Below, one piece after another: positions 24,146 to 32,626 of a DNA stretch of 49,294 bases. The stretch is taken from the NCBI GenBank assembly GCA_006218065.1, contig VBWE01000038.1, forward strand, positions 1 to 49,294, in the 5' to 3' direction. A program made the translations under genes and the position numbers. Position 1 is the first letter of the stretch. Each line of letters opens with the position of its first letter. The notes below the pieces were generated by a model, which searched no databases, was not told where the DNA came from, and worked only from the letters and a program-made list of their open reading frames with translations. Source of the stretch: Bacteroidota bacterium (GTDB lineage: Bacteria > Bacteroidota > Bacteroidia > Palsa-965).

Positions 24146-24994
24146 CTATGGATTTTCTCCCGTGCCGGGGCCGGTGGTATCGCCGGGCGCGCGGAGTTTG
24201 TTTTTATCGTGCGTGAGAAAAATATCGACCGTGGAGCCGGGACTGAGCAGCCTTTCGGAATGCGGCGGCGGCGACTGACGATATACAACTGAACTGAGCG
24301 TATCGAATTTTTTATCTGCGACATCGGGAATCGCCGTCAGGTCCAGCCCGAGATCGCTGAGCCGGGAACGGGCCTGCTTGAAGTTAAGTCCGACAAGATT
24401 CGGCACGGAAATATCACCGCCGCCGTTGTTCTCGTTTTTACCGACGATGATGTCGATTTTAACGCCTTTTTCAATCAGCGTTCCCGGCTCGATGCGTTTA
24501 CCGTTCATGCGCTGCTCGACGACACAGCCGTTGCAGTCGGCTTTTTTCACGATAATTTTCGGAATCAGCCCGTAGCTTTCCGCAACCGCCATGGCCTGCC
24601 GGGCCGACATGTCTTCGAGCTTGGGCATGGCGATTTTCGGCGGAACGGTAGACGTAACGAAAAGATAAACGGTACGGCCTTCTTTCACTTTGGTTCCCGC
24701 TTCCGGGTCCTGGCTGACTACGATGCCTTTCGGTTTTTTCGGATCGTAAATGGAATCGACTACTTCGTAGAGCACGTCTTTACCGCTGACAAACCCGTCA
24801 AGCGCACCGATCTTCTGATCCAGGAAATTCGGCACATCCACAGTTTCGTTATGCCGGGTATACACATCGAGGAACTTGAATGCGCCCCAGATGAGCAACC
24901 CGACAAGCAGTATGGCGATACCGAAATGCTTCAGGAAAGTTTTACTGATGAAAAACTTCCCGACAGCGATAAAAAACTGTTTGATTTTACTCAT
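24146..24994 (-). CDS. PASTA domain membrane protein without a kinase domain
   Basis: 282 residues. The basic cytoplasmic N terminus is short, one helix spans about 22-42, and three PASTA domains follow (about 50-115, 116-188 and 198-265). Each has the pattern of a VPN(F/L)xG-type start and a final strand such as GRTVYLFVTS or GSTVDIFLTH. PASTA domains bind muropeptides or beta-lactams in Ser/Thr kinases and PBPs; here there is no kinase or transpeptidase. Its place directly after a D-Ala-D-Ala ligase gene supports a cell-wall role. Confidence 0.9.
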   Translation of the reverse strand: MSKIKQFFIAVGKFFISKTFLKHFGIAILLVGLLIWGAFKFLDVYTRHNETVDVPNFLDQKIGALDGFVSGKDVLYEVVDSIYDPKKPKGIVVSQDPEAGTKVKEGRTVYLFVTSTVPPKIAMPKLEDMSARQAMAVAESYGLIPKIIVKKADCNGCVVEQRMNGKRIEPGTLIEKGVKIDIIVGKNENNGGGDISVPNLVGLNFKQARSRLSDLGLDLTAIPDVADKKFDTLSSVVYRQSPPPHSERLLSPGSTVDIFLTHDKNKLRAPGDTTGPGTGENP

Positions 24995-24998
24995 ACGG

Positions 24999-25130
24999 TT
25001 ATGCGCCTACCGCAGCGCGATTTTTCTTTTTGAACGCAAAATCGAGAATGCGGTCGATGAATTCATAAGGCTTATAATTGTTGATAGCCGCCTGGTGGAA
25101 GATACAGGTGGCCGGCGTCATTCCCAAAAG
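24999..25130 (-). pseudogene. Out-of-frame 3' remnant of the D-Ala-D-Ala ligase gene
   Basis: In another minus-strand frame, bases just after the ligase IDAF segment read GMTPATCIFHQAAINNYKPY and continue EFIDRILDFAFKKKNRAAVGA to a stop at 24999. This is the usual C terminus of Ddl. The stretch that should join IDAF to GMTP, including the ExNTLPG metal-binding segment, is missing. The in-frame ORF instead ends with unrelated text at 25072. Confidence 0.8.
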
Positions 25131-27627
25131 CATCGATTCGTGTATAACCCTCAATATTTAACAGACGTGCGGCTGTGCCAAGGGTTGCTTTGACTTTGTC
25201 CGAAATTTTCTGCCGGGCGGCCGGATCGGGCGAATACCTTGCCGGGGTGATGTTCTGGCCCTGCCCGGCCAGGAATTTCTCTTCCAGCGAAAGCACTTCG
25301 CCTTCCGAAAGGGCTTCCGAAGCTTCAAACACCTCGTATTCGATTCCTTTTTCGGTGAAACGCGTGAGCATGCCGCCCGTGATTTCCAGGAAATGCGCCG
25401 CATCCCGTTTGCTGATCAGTTCTTCGACCAGGAACAGGGGTTTGGACGGAAATTCTTCTTTCGGTTTGATGTGCAGGATCTGTGCGGATTTTTCGTCGAG
25501 ATCGTCGGTTTTCCGAAAAATCAGCTGCGCAAAAGCGTCGAGTTCTTCTTTCGTTTTGATCTTCCGCACGGCCGAACTGCAGCCGTCGTCAACCGGTTTG
25601 GCGATAAACGGCCAGCGGATATTTTTATCGATGGCCTTCAGCACATCTTCTTTTTTCTTCGTCCAGTCTTCTTCCGAAACGAGCATGTGTTCGGCTACGA
25701 GCAAACCGTTTTCACGCAGGATGGCATTCGTGCGGAATTTGTCGATCGTGATTTCCGAACTGCTTTTGCCGGAGCCGTTGTACGGCAGGCCGAGCGCTTC
25801 CAGCTTTTCCTGTACCGCACCGTCTTCGCCCGGTCGTCCGTGCAGGGCGATGAACACGGCTTCGCAGGATTGCGCGAGTTCTTCATAACTGATCCGGCGC
25901 GGTGCAGCGAGATTCTCCGGCGTGGAATACGTGCCGGTGATCGAGGCGCTTTCGCGGATGATTTTCTGAACCACCGGGTGAACATGCCAGTGATCTATTT
26001 TTTCTTTGATATCATCAGCATTGTCCTTCAGCAGCACATTCACCGGGATGATGTAAAGCTGGTGATCGCTGCTGTTGCCCGTAAGGAAAACCGGGACAGG
26101 CGCGTACTTGGTTGACGAAGCGAGTTTTTCGTAAATATTCCTGCCGCTCTCCACGGAGATGTGCCGTTCGCTGGAATATCCGCCCAGGATGACGGCTACG
26201 CGGATTTTCTTTTCGCTGCCCAGGCGCGCATCGTGCATCGCTTTATCCAGCAGGGCCAGTTTCGCATCGTAACGCTGCCCGTTTTTATCGGCGCGTATCC
26301 GCTGCTGCAGCGAAGTACGGATGATGTACGTGAGAAACTGCGAAGGATTCAAACCGATTTCCGCCGCCTGGTGAAAGAAGAACGACGAAGGCATCATGCC
26401 CGACGTAGTATTCGGATCGTTGAGGAAAATTTTTCCTTCTTTATTGATGAACCCGTCGATGCGCGCATATACGTCGAAACGCAGCGCAATGAAAAGTTTT
26501 TCGCATTCCGCCCGGATCGCTTCGATCTGTTCGTCGGGCAGCTGGATGGGCGTGATCTTGCGTGAAAGTCCCGGCAGGTATTTGCTCCGGTAATCAAAAA
26601 GTTCCTTGCCCTTGCGGATTTCCGTGGGCGGAAGCGCGATGGCCCAACCCTGCTCATCCTTGACCACGATGCAGGAAAATTCCTTGCCTTCGATGAATCC
26701 TTCGATGAGCACGTCGCTTTCTCCGTCGGTAGCTGCAAGTATCCAGCCGCTTTTTTCCGTTGCGGCCGCTTTATCGAGATGCGTGATGAGATCGTCCGGG
26801 TGATGGATCAGCGTATCGTTTACCGTCAGCGGCATACCGATTCCTTCGCGGATATCGGCCAGCAGGCGTACGTATTCCAGTTTCGCTTCTGCCGGCATGG
26901 CTTTCCATTCGCCCGCATCGAGCCAACGCGTGAAAAACGCTTTTTCGACCGCGGACATAAAAGCGAATTCGCTGTCTTCATGCAGGATGCTGATGCCGAT
27001 GGAAGAGCCCTGGTTCGCTGGTTTGATGACCATGGGCAGGCCTGCTTCTTTTTTCGCGCGTTCGAAAAGTCCTTTGCAGTTGCCGCTGATATAATCATTG
27101 CGGTCGACCGTAAAAAATTTCGGGCTGTTGAAACCGGCGTTTACCATCAGGCGCTTCTGCACGGATTTATCGATCCCGATGGCGGAAGGCAGGATACCCG
27201 ATCCGCTGTACGGGATACCGAGATATTCCAGCAGGCCCTGGATTCGGCCGTCTTCCCCGAAAGGACCGTGGAGGCAGAGAAAAGCAAAATCGATGAGGCT
27301 TTTCAATTCATCCGCAGCGACTTTCCGGCCCAGTTTCCCGATCATGTCCAGCCGGGTGGCCTCGTCGGGATTCAAACTCTCGGCGTACACCTGGAATTCG
27401 CCGGGAGAAGGGCGCAGGAATTCGACCGGCGGGTAAAAATCACGGATAGAACCTTTGTAGATATATTGCCAGTCGAGCAGGGCGATATTCCCGAAGCTGT
27501 CGATAAAAAGCGGGACCGGTTCGAACAGCGCTTTGTTCAGATTATCATAAACGGTGCGGCCGCCTGCAAAAGAGATTTCCCGCTCTTTCGACTGGCCGCC
27601 GAACAGGATACCGACGCGAAGTTTCAT
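25072..27627 (-). CDS. ddl: Tandem D-alanine-D-alanine ligase, C-terminal half truncated
   Basis: 851 residues holding two ATP-grasp ligase modules. Module 1 (about 1-455) opens KLRVGILFGGQSKEREIS and has CLHGPFGEDGRIQG, PMVIKPANQGSSIG and the metal segment NDPNTTSGM. Module 2 (about 456-851) opens IRVAVILGGYSSERHIS and has ALHGRPGEDGAVQ and WPFIAKPVDDGCSSA. Module 2 stops in EGYTRIDAF followed by 17 out-of-frame residues; its metal-binding ExNTLPG segment is deleted. Ddl makes D-Ala-D-Ala for peptidoglycan. Module 1 could stay active if its Asp can replace the usual Glu. The fused form is about 2.5 times normal Ddl length. Confidence 0.9.
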   Translation of the reverse strand: MKLRVGILFGGQSKEREISFAGGRTVYDNLNKALFEPVPLFIDSFGNIALLDWQYIYKGSIRDFYPPVEFLRPSPGEFQVYAESLNPDEATRLDMIGKLGRKVAADELKSLIDFAFLCLHGPFGEDGRIQGLLEYLGIPYSGSGILPSAIGIDKSVQKRLMVNAGFNSPKFFTVDRNDYISGNCKGLFERAKKEAGLPMVIKPANQGSSIGISILHEDSEFAFMSAVEKAFFTRWLDAGEWKAMPAEAKLEYVRLLADIREGIGMPLTVNDTLIHHPDDLITHLDKAAATEKSGWILAATDGESDVLIEGFIEGKEFSCIVVKDEQGWAIALPPTEIRKGKELFDYRSKYLPGLSRKITPIQLPDEQIEAIRAECEKLFIALRFDVYARIDGFINKEGKIFLNDPNTTSGMMPSSFFFHQAAEIGLNPSQFLTYIIRTSLQQRIRADKNGQRYDAKLALLDKAMHDARLGSEKKIRVAVILGGYSSERHISVESGRNIYEKLASSTKYAPVPVFLTGNSSDHQLYIIPVNVLLKDNADDIKEKIDHWHVHPVVQKIIRESASITGTYSTPENLAAPRRISYEELAQSCEAVFIALHGRPGEDGAVQEKLEALGLPYNGSGKSSSEITIDKFRTNAILRENGLLVAEHMLVSEEDWTKKKEDVLKAIDKNIRWPFIAKPVDDGCSSAVRKIKTKEELDAFAQLIFRKTDDLDEKSAQILHIKPKEEFPSKPLFLVEELISKRDAAHFLEITGGMLTRFTEKGIEYEVFEASEALSEGEVLSLEEKFLAGQGQNITPARYSPDPAARQKISDKVKATLGTAARLLNIEGYTRIDAFGNDAGHLYLPPGGYQQL

Positions 27628-27634
27628 ATATACA

Positions 27635-27642
27635 CAAAGATA
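27635..27642 (-). promoter_or_regulatory. Candidate -7 promoter box very close to the ligase start
   Basis: On the minus strand TATCTTTG matches TAnnTTTG and ends 7 nt before the ATG at 27627, again predicting an almost leaderless mRNA. Confidence 0.45.
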
Positions 27643-27712
27643 ATTGATTTGACTGGGCGGAAAAGCGCGTTATCAATGAGTTTTCACCAGAATTAACAAC
27701 AAAGTAAGTAGT

Positions 27713-27884
27713 CCGGGGACTCACCCCCCGGCCCCCTCTCTCCGCCTTCGACATGTCAGCAGAAACGGAAGATCGTTTTGCGTCGAAGACGCAAAGAGGG
27801 GGAGCGGGTGAGTGATATGAAGACAGCATTTTGGAAAACCAACGAAACTCACCCGGAGAGAGGGGGCCGGGGGATGAGTCCCGG
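27713..27884. repeat. GC-rich three-part intergenic inverted repeat
   Basis: The left arm contains GGACTCACCCCCCGGCCCCC and then TCTCTCCG. The right arm (27848-27884) contains its near-exact complement GGAGAGAGGGGGCCGGGGGA and then TGAGTCCCGG. A third partial copy, AGAGGGGGAGCGGGTGAGT, sits between them (27795-27813). A nested CTTCGAC / GTCGAAG pair lies at 27746-27752 and 27782-27788. The element fills most of the gap between divergent genes. No ORF is seen in it. Confidence 0.85.
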
Positions 27885-27917
27885 AAAAATAACTAACATT
27901 GGATCAAAATAACATGT

Positions 27918-28862
27918 ATGGGTCTTTTTGATCAAAAAACAGATACGGAATCCGTGATGTTGATGTACCTGAGGAACTGGAAACTCATCAGCATTGTAGT
28001 ATTGACATGCACGATAATGGCGATAGTCGTGTCGTTTATGCTCACGCCGCGCTACCGGGCCAAAGCGTCTTTTTTCATTCCTTTCAATACTTCGCTGGAA
28101 CTGGCCAATGAAAATCCGCAATTCGGCTATGACGTGGAAGCCGACCGCCTGTTGCAGATTATCCGGTCGGAACAAATGAAAGATTCGGTTACACAGCGGT
28201 TCGATCTGCCCAAATATTACGGTATCGATACCAGCAAATACGGCTGGCAGCAATCGCTTTCCACTATTTATGACCAGCGTATTTTCGCCAACCGCACCAA
28301 TGTGATGGCTATCGTGATCGAGGCGGAAATGCACGACCCGCTTTATGCAGCGAAAATCGTAGATTATATCGTCGGGCTTTCCCAGCGCATGCGCGAACGG
28401 ATTCTCAAAACCAACAGCCTGCTGGCCGTGGAATCTTTCAAAAAGGATTTTCTTGCGAAGCAGGCGGAAGTGGATACTTTGCAGGGAAAAATCCTGGCGC
28501 TGCGCCAGTCGCTGGGCGAAAGCAATATATCGGTCGTGAACGCGCAGATTATCGTGAACAATAAAATTTCCGGGAGCAAGCCCGAACTGCAGTTGCAACT
28601 CGAAGCGATGAGCCAGGCTTTTATCAACGAGCAGGAATTGCTCAGCGAACTGAAAGCCAAATACGAAATGGCACAGAATACCTGGATGCGTCCCATTCCA
28701 CAATTTTATGTGCTGGACAAAGCCACGCCGATTTACAAAAAATCGTACCCGCTTACCATCTTTAACGTGAGCGCCGGTTTTTTCGGCTCGCTGCTGGTGA
28801 TGCTTGCCGGCTTGTACCTCAAACATGTGATCCGGGCTATCCGGAAAAACAACCTGGCGTAA
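27918..28862 (+). CDS. Wzz-like polysaccharide chain-length/co-polymerase protein
   Basis: 314 residues with helices at about 23-43 and 283-303 flanking a large periplasmic region that is mostly helical, the topology of Wzz/PCP proteins. TPRYRAKASFFIPF follows the first helix, as in GumC/Wzz families. The coiled-coil middle contains ESFKKDFLAKQAEVDTLQGK. No cytoplasmic tyrosine kinase domain is attached. It begins a four-gene operon with no gaps, next to an O-antigen ligase-like gene, supporting control of surface glycan length or export. Confidence 0.85.
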   Translation: MGLFDQKTDTESVMLMYLRNWKLISIVVLTCTIMAIVVSFMLTPRYRAKASFFIPFNTSLELANENPQFGYDVEADRLLQIIRSEQMKDSVTQRFDLPKYYGIDTSKYGWQQSLSTIYDQRIFANRTNVMAIVIEAEMHDPLYAAKIVDYIVGLSQRMRERILKTNSLLAVESFKKDFLAKQAEVDTLQGKILALRQSLGESNISVVNAQIIVNNKISGSKPELQLQLEAMSQAFINEQELLSELKAKYEMAQNTWMRPIPQFYVLDKATPIYKKSYPLTIFNVSAGFFGSLLVMLAGLYLKHVIRAIRKNNLA

Positions 28863-30347
28863 GTGTTCCGATTTTTCCAGATAAACTATGAACGTATACT
28901 GGTAGCAATATCCCTGCTGCTTTTCATGGTATCCATGTACAGCATTGCCGCCGGGAATTACCTGCTGACTTACGTTACGTTTATCCTGGGATTTACGGCC
29001 CTGGTAGTCGGGTATGTCGTGCTCAACCGCGCACAGCTTTTCAAAATGGTTTTCTTTTTCGCCCCGCTGTCGGTTTCCATCGGTATCGGCGGCGATTCGG
29101 AAATACAACTGCCCACAGAGCCGCTGATCGGCCTGCTCACGGTCCTGCTCTTCCTCTACATGTTCTCGCTGCGAAGCGAGCTCAAAGAAATATTTAGTCA
29201 CCCGGTCAGCCTCCTGCTGCTTGCCGAAATCGGCTGGATGATCGCCTGCACGTTTACCAGTGAACTGAAACTGGTTTCCCTGAAATACATCCTGATCCGG
29301 GTTTGTTATATCAGCGTCTTTTTTGTTTTGGGCACACTGCTGATGAGACAGGAGAAAAAGCCCTGGATATTTTACATCCTCTACGCCGTGGGTATGATCG
29401 TGCCGATCATCAACGGGATGATTTTCCATGCGAAACTGGGATTCCTGCAAAAAACATCGTACGTGATGCCCCAGCCTTTTTTCAACGATCATACCGTTTA
29501 CGGAGCCTGCATCGCGTTTCTGATCCCGGCTGTAATGGCCATGGCTTTCCGCAGCAAAACATTCATCCCGCATCCGGTTCACCGCTTCCTCGTTCTGCTC
29601 CTGCTCGCCCTGCTCCTGGTCGCCGAATATCTTTCGTATTCCAGGGCCGCGTGGCTGAGTCTCGGCGGAGCGTTCGGACTTTACCTCCTGCTGAAAATGA
29701 AATTCAGCGGAAGGGCGTTTATTATTTCGCTGCTATTGCTCAGCACAGCCGCCTGGTTTTTCCAGGATACTATCTACCGCAGCCTTTCCGAAAACAATGC
29801 GATCAGCAACAAGGAAAACCTCGAACTGCAGATCAAATCGATCACCAATATCAACACCGACGTTTCGAACAAGGAACGCCTCAACCGATGGAAATGCGCC
29901 ATACGGATGGGTGAAGAACGTCCCGTTTTCGGTTTCGGACCACGGACGTATAAATTTTTCTACGGCAATTACCAGCAGCGCAAGGACATGACGTATACCA
30001 GTACGTTCAATGGTACCAAAGGACATGCACATTCCGAATACCTGCAGTACTGGGCCGAAACGGGGATACCCGGATTCTGCCTGCACGTGTTTTTGTATAT
30101 CGTAGTCATGTTCAAAGGCATCAACGTATTCCAGCGTGCGCGCGAACAAAAGAACCGGGTTTTTGCCGGCATGGCCGTTCTCGGGTTCACCACGTATTTT
30201 ATTCACGGCGTATTCAACGGGTTTATGGATGACGAAAAAATGGCATCGCTGGTTTTTATCAGCATGGCCGTGATCGTGTATCTCGACCTGGATGAAAAGC
30301 GGGAAAGAGCGGGACAAAAAACGATCGCGGATGAAAACGGGAACTGA
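28863..30347 (+). CDS. O-antigen ligase/polymerase family membrane protein
   Basis: 494 residues from a GTG start immediately after the TAA of the Wzz-like gene. It has about ten to twelve hydrophobic helices. The large periplasmic loop near 310-400 carries the Wzy_C signature GHAHSEYLQYWAETGIPG at 387-404, with the conserved His390 and Glu392. This family covers WaaL ligases and Wzy polymerases, which cannot be told apart by eye. It should act on lipid-linked glycans at the periplasmic face. Confidence 0.9.
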   Translation: MFRFFQINYERILVAISLLLFMVSMYSIAAGNYLLTYVTFILGFTALVVGYVVLNRAQLFKMVFFFAPLSVSIGIGGDSEIQLPTEPLIGLLTVLLFLYMFSLRSELKEIFSHPVSLLLLAEIGWMIACTFTSELKLVSLKYILIRVCYISVFFVLGTLLMRQEKKPWIFYILYAVGMIVPIINGMIFHAKLGFLQKTSYVMPQPFFNDHTVYGACIAFLIPAVMAMAFRSKTFIPHPVHRFLVLLLLALLLVAEYLSYSRAAWLSLGGAFGLYLLLKMKFSGRAFIISLLLLSTAAWFFQDTIYRSLSENNAISNKENLELQIKSITNINTDVSNKERLNRWKCAIRMGEERPVFGFGPRTYKFFYGNYQQRKDMTYTSTFNGTKGHAHSEYLQYWAETGIPGFCLHVFLYIVVMFKGINVFQRAREQKNRVFAGMAVLGFTTYFIHGVFNGFMDDEKMASLVFISMAVIVYLDLDEKRERAGQKTIADENGN

Positions 30348-31281
30348 GCAGGATACCATCGTGGTTTTCGACGCCGGCGCCCGGAACGGTTTCCGTGAAA
30401 TTCCGCAACTGCACAGCCGCACAGCCCTGCACTGTTTTGAACCGGAGCCCGGATCATTTTCGGAATTGCAGAAGATGTATGCGGAACACGATTTCCGTTC
30501 CGTCCGTTTATCTTCCTCCGCACTTTCCGCCCGGCCCGGCAAAGCCCTGCTGCACCGCGCGAAAAATGCCGGCATGAGTTCGCTGCTCGAAGCAAACCCG
30601 GAAAGCTATGACCGGAATTTTTCATTGATCGAAGGCGGGGAAAACTGGAAAAACAGCATCCTTCCCGTGGACAGTATCGAAATTACCTGCACCACGATCG
30701 ACGCGTACATGGAGCAGGAAAAACCGGGACGGATCGATTTTTTGAAATTGGATACGCAGGGAACGGAACTGTTTATTCTGCAGGGCGCCATCGAAACCAT
30801 CCGCCGGAAAAAAATCAGCGTCATCAAAACCGAAGTGATGCTTACCGATATTTACAAGGGCCAGTGTTTCTTTTCGGATATCGATATTTTCCTGCGCGGA
30901 CAGGGCTACCAGCTTGTCGATTGCGACTTTTACACGGACGTCAAAGCGCGCGACCTCGTGGTTTCTTCGAAAAACCGGGTACGTGAAAAACCGAAGTCCG
31001 GTCCTTCCGGCGACGCGTTTTACGTGCTGAATTTTGCGGGCTACGAAGCGCCGGGAAAGCAGGTTCTGCATGCCGCGGAAATACTGGCGGCTCTCGGTTT
31101 TTACAGCAATGCCGCGCACCTGTACCGCAGCCTTCCGGGGAAAACGGAAGCCGGCGCGCTGGATTTTGTGCGACCGTTTGCGCAGCAGTCTTTTGGAAAA
31201 AGAACACGGCAGTTCATCAAAAAATTCATACCACCGGTTTTCCGGCAATGGTACCGGCAGCTGAAAAAAACGAACCGATGA
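30331..31281 (+). CDS. FkbM family methyltransferase
   Basis: 316 residues from the ATG at 30331, which overlaps the preceding gene by 17 nt; an in-frame ATG at 30292 would add a lysine-rich tail deeper in that gene. The SAM-binding motif is VVFDAGARNGF with FEPEP at the end of strand 2. The FkbM signature is FLKLDTQGTELFILQGA. The C-terminal 90 residues (YEAPGKQVLHAAEILAALGF onward) are an added helical domain. It probably O-methylates a sugar of the glycan made by this operon. Confidence 0.9.
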   Translation: MKTGTEQDTIVVFDAGARNGFREIPQLHSRTALHCFEPEPGSFSELQKMYAEHDFRSVRLSSSALSARPGKALLHRAKNAGMSSLLEANPESYDRNFSLIEGGENWKNSILPVDSIEITCTTIDAYMEQEKPGRIDFLKLDTQGTELFILQGAIETIRRKKISVIKTEVMLTDIYKGQCFFSDIDIFLRGQGYQLVDCDFYTDVKARDLVVSSKNRVREKPKSGPSGDAFYVLNFAGYEAPGKQVLHAAEILAALGFYSNAAHLYRSLPGKTEAGALDFVRPFAQQSFGKRTRQFIKKFIPPVFRQWYRQLKKTNR

Positions 31282-32393
31282 AAGCGAACGGGCTCCTGCG
31301 TTTTTTCAGCATCGATACGGTTCCTGGAAACCGGAACTTCGGGCTGGATGTGATGCGTGTGATCGGGTTGCTGATGGTTTTCTGCGGGCATTCCGTCCAC
31401 TTTTTCGAATCCTGGTTCCCAAAAATTTTCCGCATCTCGCATTTTGTGATCAACGGGATCGAACTGTTTTTTTCGCTGAGCGGTTTTTTGATCGGCGGGC
31501 TGCTGATCAAAGGTATGATCGAAAAAAACAGGTACACGCCCGCAGCGTTCTTCGACTTCTGCAAACGGCGCTGGTACAAAACACTGCCCGTGTACTACCT
31601 GGCGGTGGGCATCATTTATTTATCCGGTTATTTCATCACGGGTTTTCATGCGGATTTCAATTTCCGTTTTCTTTTTTTCTCGCAGAATTTTTTCCGGTCG
31701 GAAGGCTGGTTTTTCCCGGTGAGTTACAGCCTCGCCATCGAAGAATGGTTTTACATTTTGTTCCCGCTTCTCTTCCTGCTGCTCGTCGCGTTATTCCGCA
31801 GGTCGCAGAACCCGTACCGCTTGCTGCTGGTCACGGCTTTGATATTCGTACTGGTTTCACTCGGCATCCGCAGCTGGCTGTATTTTGAACAGCACGCGCA
31901 CTGGGACATGGTCATGCGCAAGTCCATCATCACCCGTTTCGACAGCAGTGTTTACGGCGTGATGCTGGCCATATTGTTTTACAGGTTCAAGGATCGCCTG
32001 CTTGCGCAGGCAAACCTGCTCCTCTTCGCCGGGCTTGCGCTTCACGCGCTCAGCCTGTTTTTCCGGTTGAAATACAGCGAGGGGTATTTTTATCACGTCA
32101 TTTATTTCACCACCATCCCGGTTTCGTTTGCGCTGATGATTCCCTGGTTTTACCGGCTGAAAGTAAACTCTTCTTTCCTGCTGAAATTTTTTACCGGCCT
32201 GAGCCTGATCTCGTATGCGTATTATCTCATCCACCTCAGCCCGCTGCAGGAAATCATGCTGCATTACCTGCACGATGTTTCACTTCCTGTGATGAGCGCG
32301 TGGTTTCTCGTTTATACCGTTGTCGGATTTTCGCTGGCGGTCTTGTGGTATAAGTATATCGAGAAACCGTTTACGGATTTGAGGGATAAATAG
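31278..32393 (+). CDS. Acyltransferase 3 (OafA/YrhL-like) family protein
   Basis: 371 residues. The ATG at 31278 overlaps the FkbM stop as ATGA, which favours it over the ATG at 31248. The family motif is LDVMRVIGLLMVFCGH, with Arg27 and His38 as the conserved pair, plus about ten membrane helices. SLAIEEWFYILFP is the second family motif. Members O-acetylate or otherwise acylate surface sugars in the membrane. It ends the polysaccharide operon with TAG. Confidence 0.92.
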   Translation: MKANGLLRFFSIDTVPGNRNFGLDVMRVIGLLMVFCGHSVHFFESWFPKIFRISHFVINGIELFFSLSGFLIGGLLIKGMIEKNRYTPAAFFDFCKRRWYKTLPVYYLAVGIIYLSGYFITGFHADFNFRFLFFSQNFFRSEGWFFPVSYSLAIEEWFYILFPLLFLLLVALFRRSQNPYRLLLVTALIFVLVSLGIRSWLYFEQHAHWDMVMRKSIITRFDSSVYGVMLAILFYRFKDRLLAQANLLLFAGLALHALSLFFRLKYSEGYFYHVIYFTTIPVSFALMIPWFYRLKVNSSFLLKFFTGLSLISYAYYLIHLSPLQEIMLHYLHDVSLPVMSAWFLVYTVVGFSLAVLWYKYIEKPFTDLRDK

Positions 32394-32432
32394 CCTGTTT
32401 TCCAAAAGGAATTCATTCCATTTGACGCTGCT

Positions 32433-32505
32433 CTTTGTGATTCTTCGTGTATTTGTGGCGACCTGTACAGTTCTTGCCACAAAGGCACCAAGACACAAAG
32501 TCACA
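32433..32505. repeat. Intergenic word-built inverted repeat (CACAAAG type)
   Basis: The left arm (32433-32459) starts CTTTGTGATTCTTCGTGTAT and ends TTGTGGC. The right arm (32476-32500) starts GCCACAAAGGCACCAAGACA and ends CAAAG. They pair over about 25 bp with a few mismatches. The words CACAAAG and CACCAAG repeat within the right arm. Confidence 0.75.
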
Positions 32506-32547
32506 CAAAATGGATTCAAACGGAGGCCTTGTCTTTCTGTAAACACT

Positions 32548-32578
32548 TTTGCTTTTCTGCCCGCTTTCCCTATATTTG
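32548..32578 (+). promoter_or_regulatory. Complete Bacteroidota-type promoter (-33 TTTG, 19 bp, TATATTTG)
   Basis: TTTG at 32548-32551 and TATATTTG at 32571-32578 are separated by 19 bp, the expected spacing. The start codon lies 48 nt downstream. This is the best-formed promoter in the window. Confidence 0.65.
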
Positions 32579-32626
32579 AAATAACACAGGCAAACGTTTT
32601 ACCGGCATTCACTTAATCTGTTACTC

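Noticed and set aside
27849-29582. 577-residue open frame on the minus strand
   Set aside because: It is antisense to the Wzz-like and O-antigen-ligase-like genes. Its translation is His/Gln/Arg rich with no family signature.
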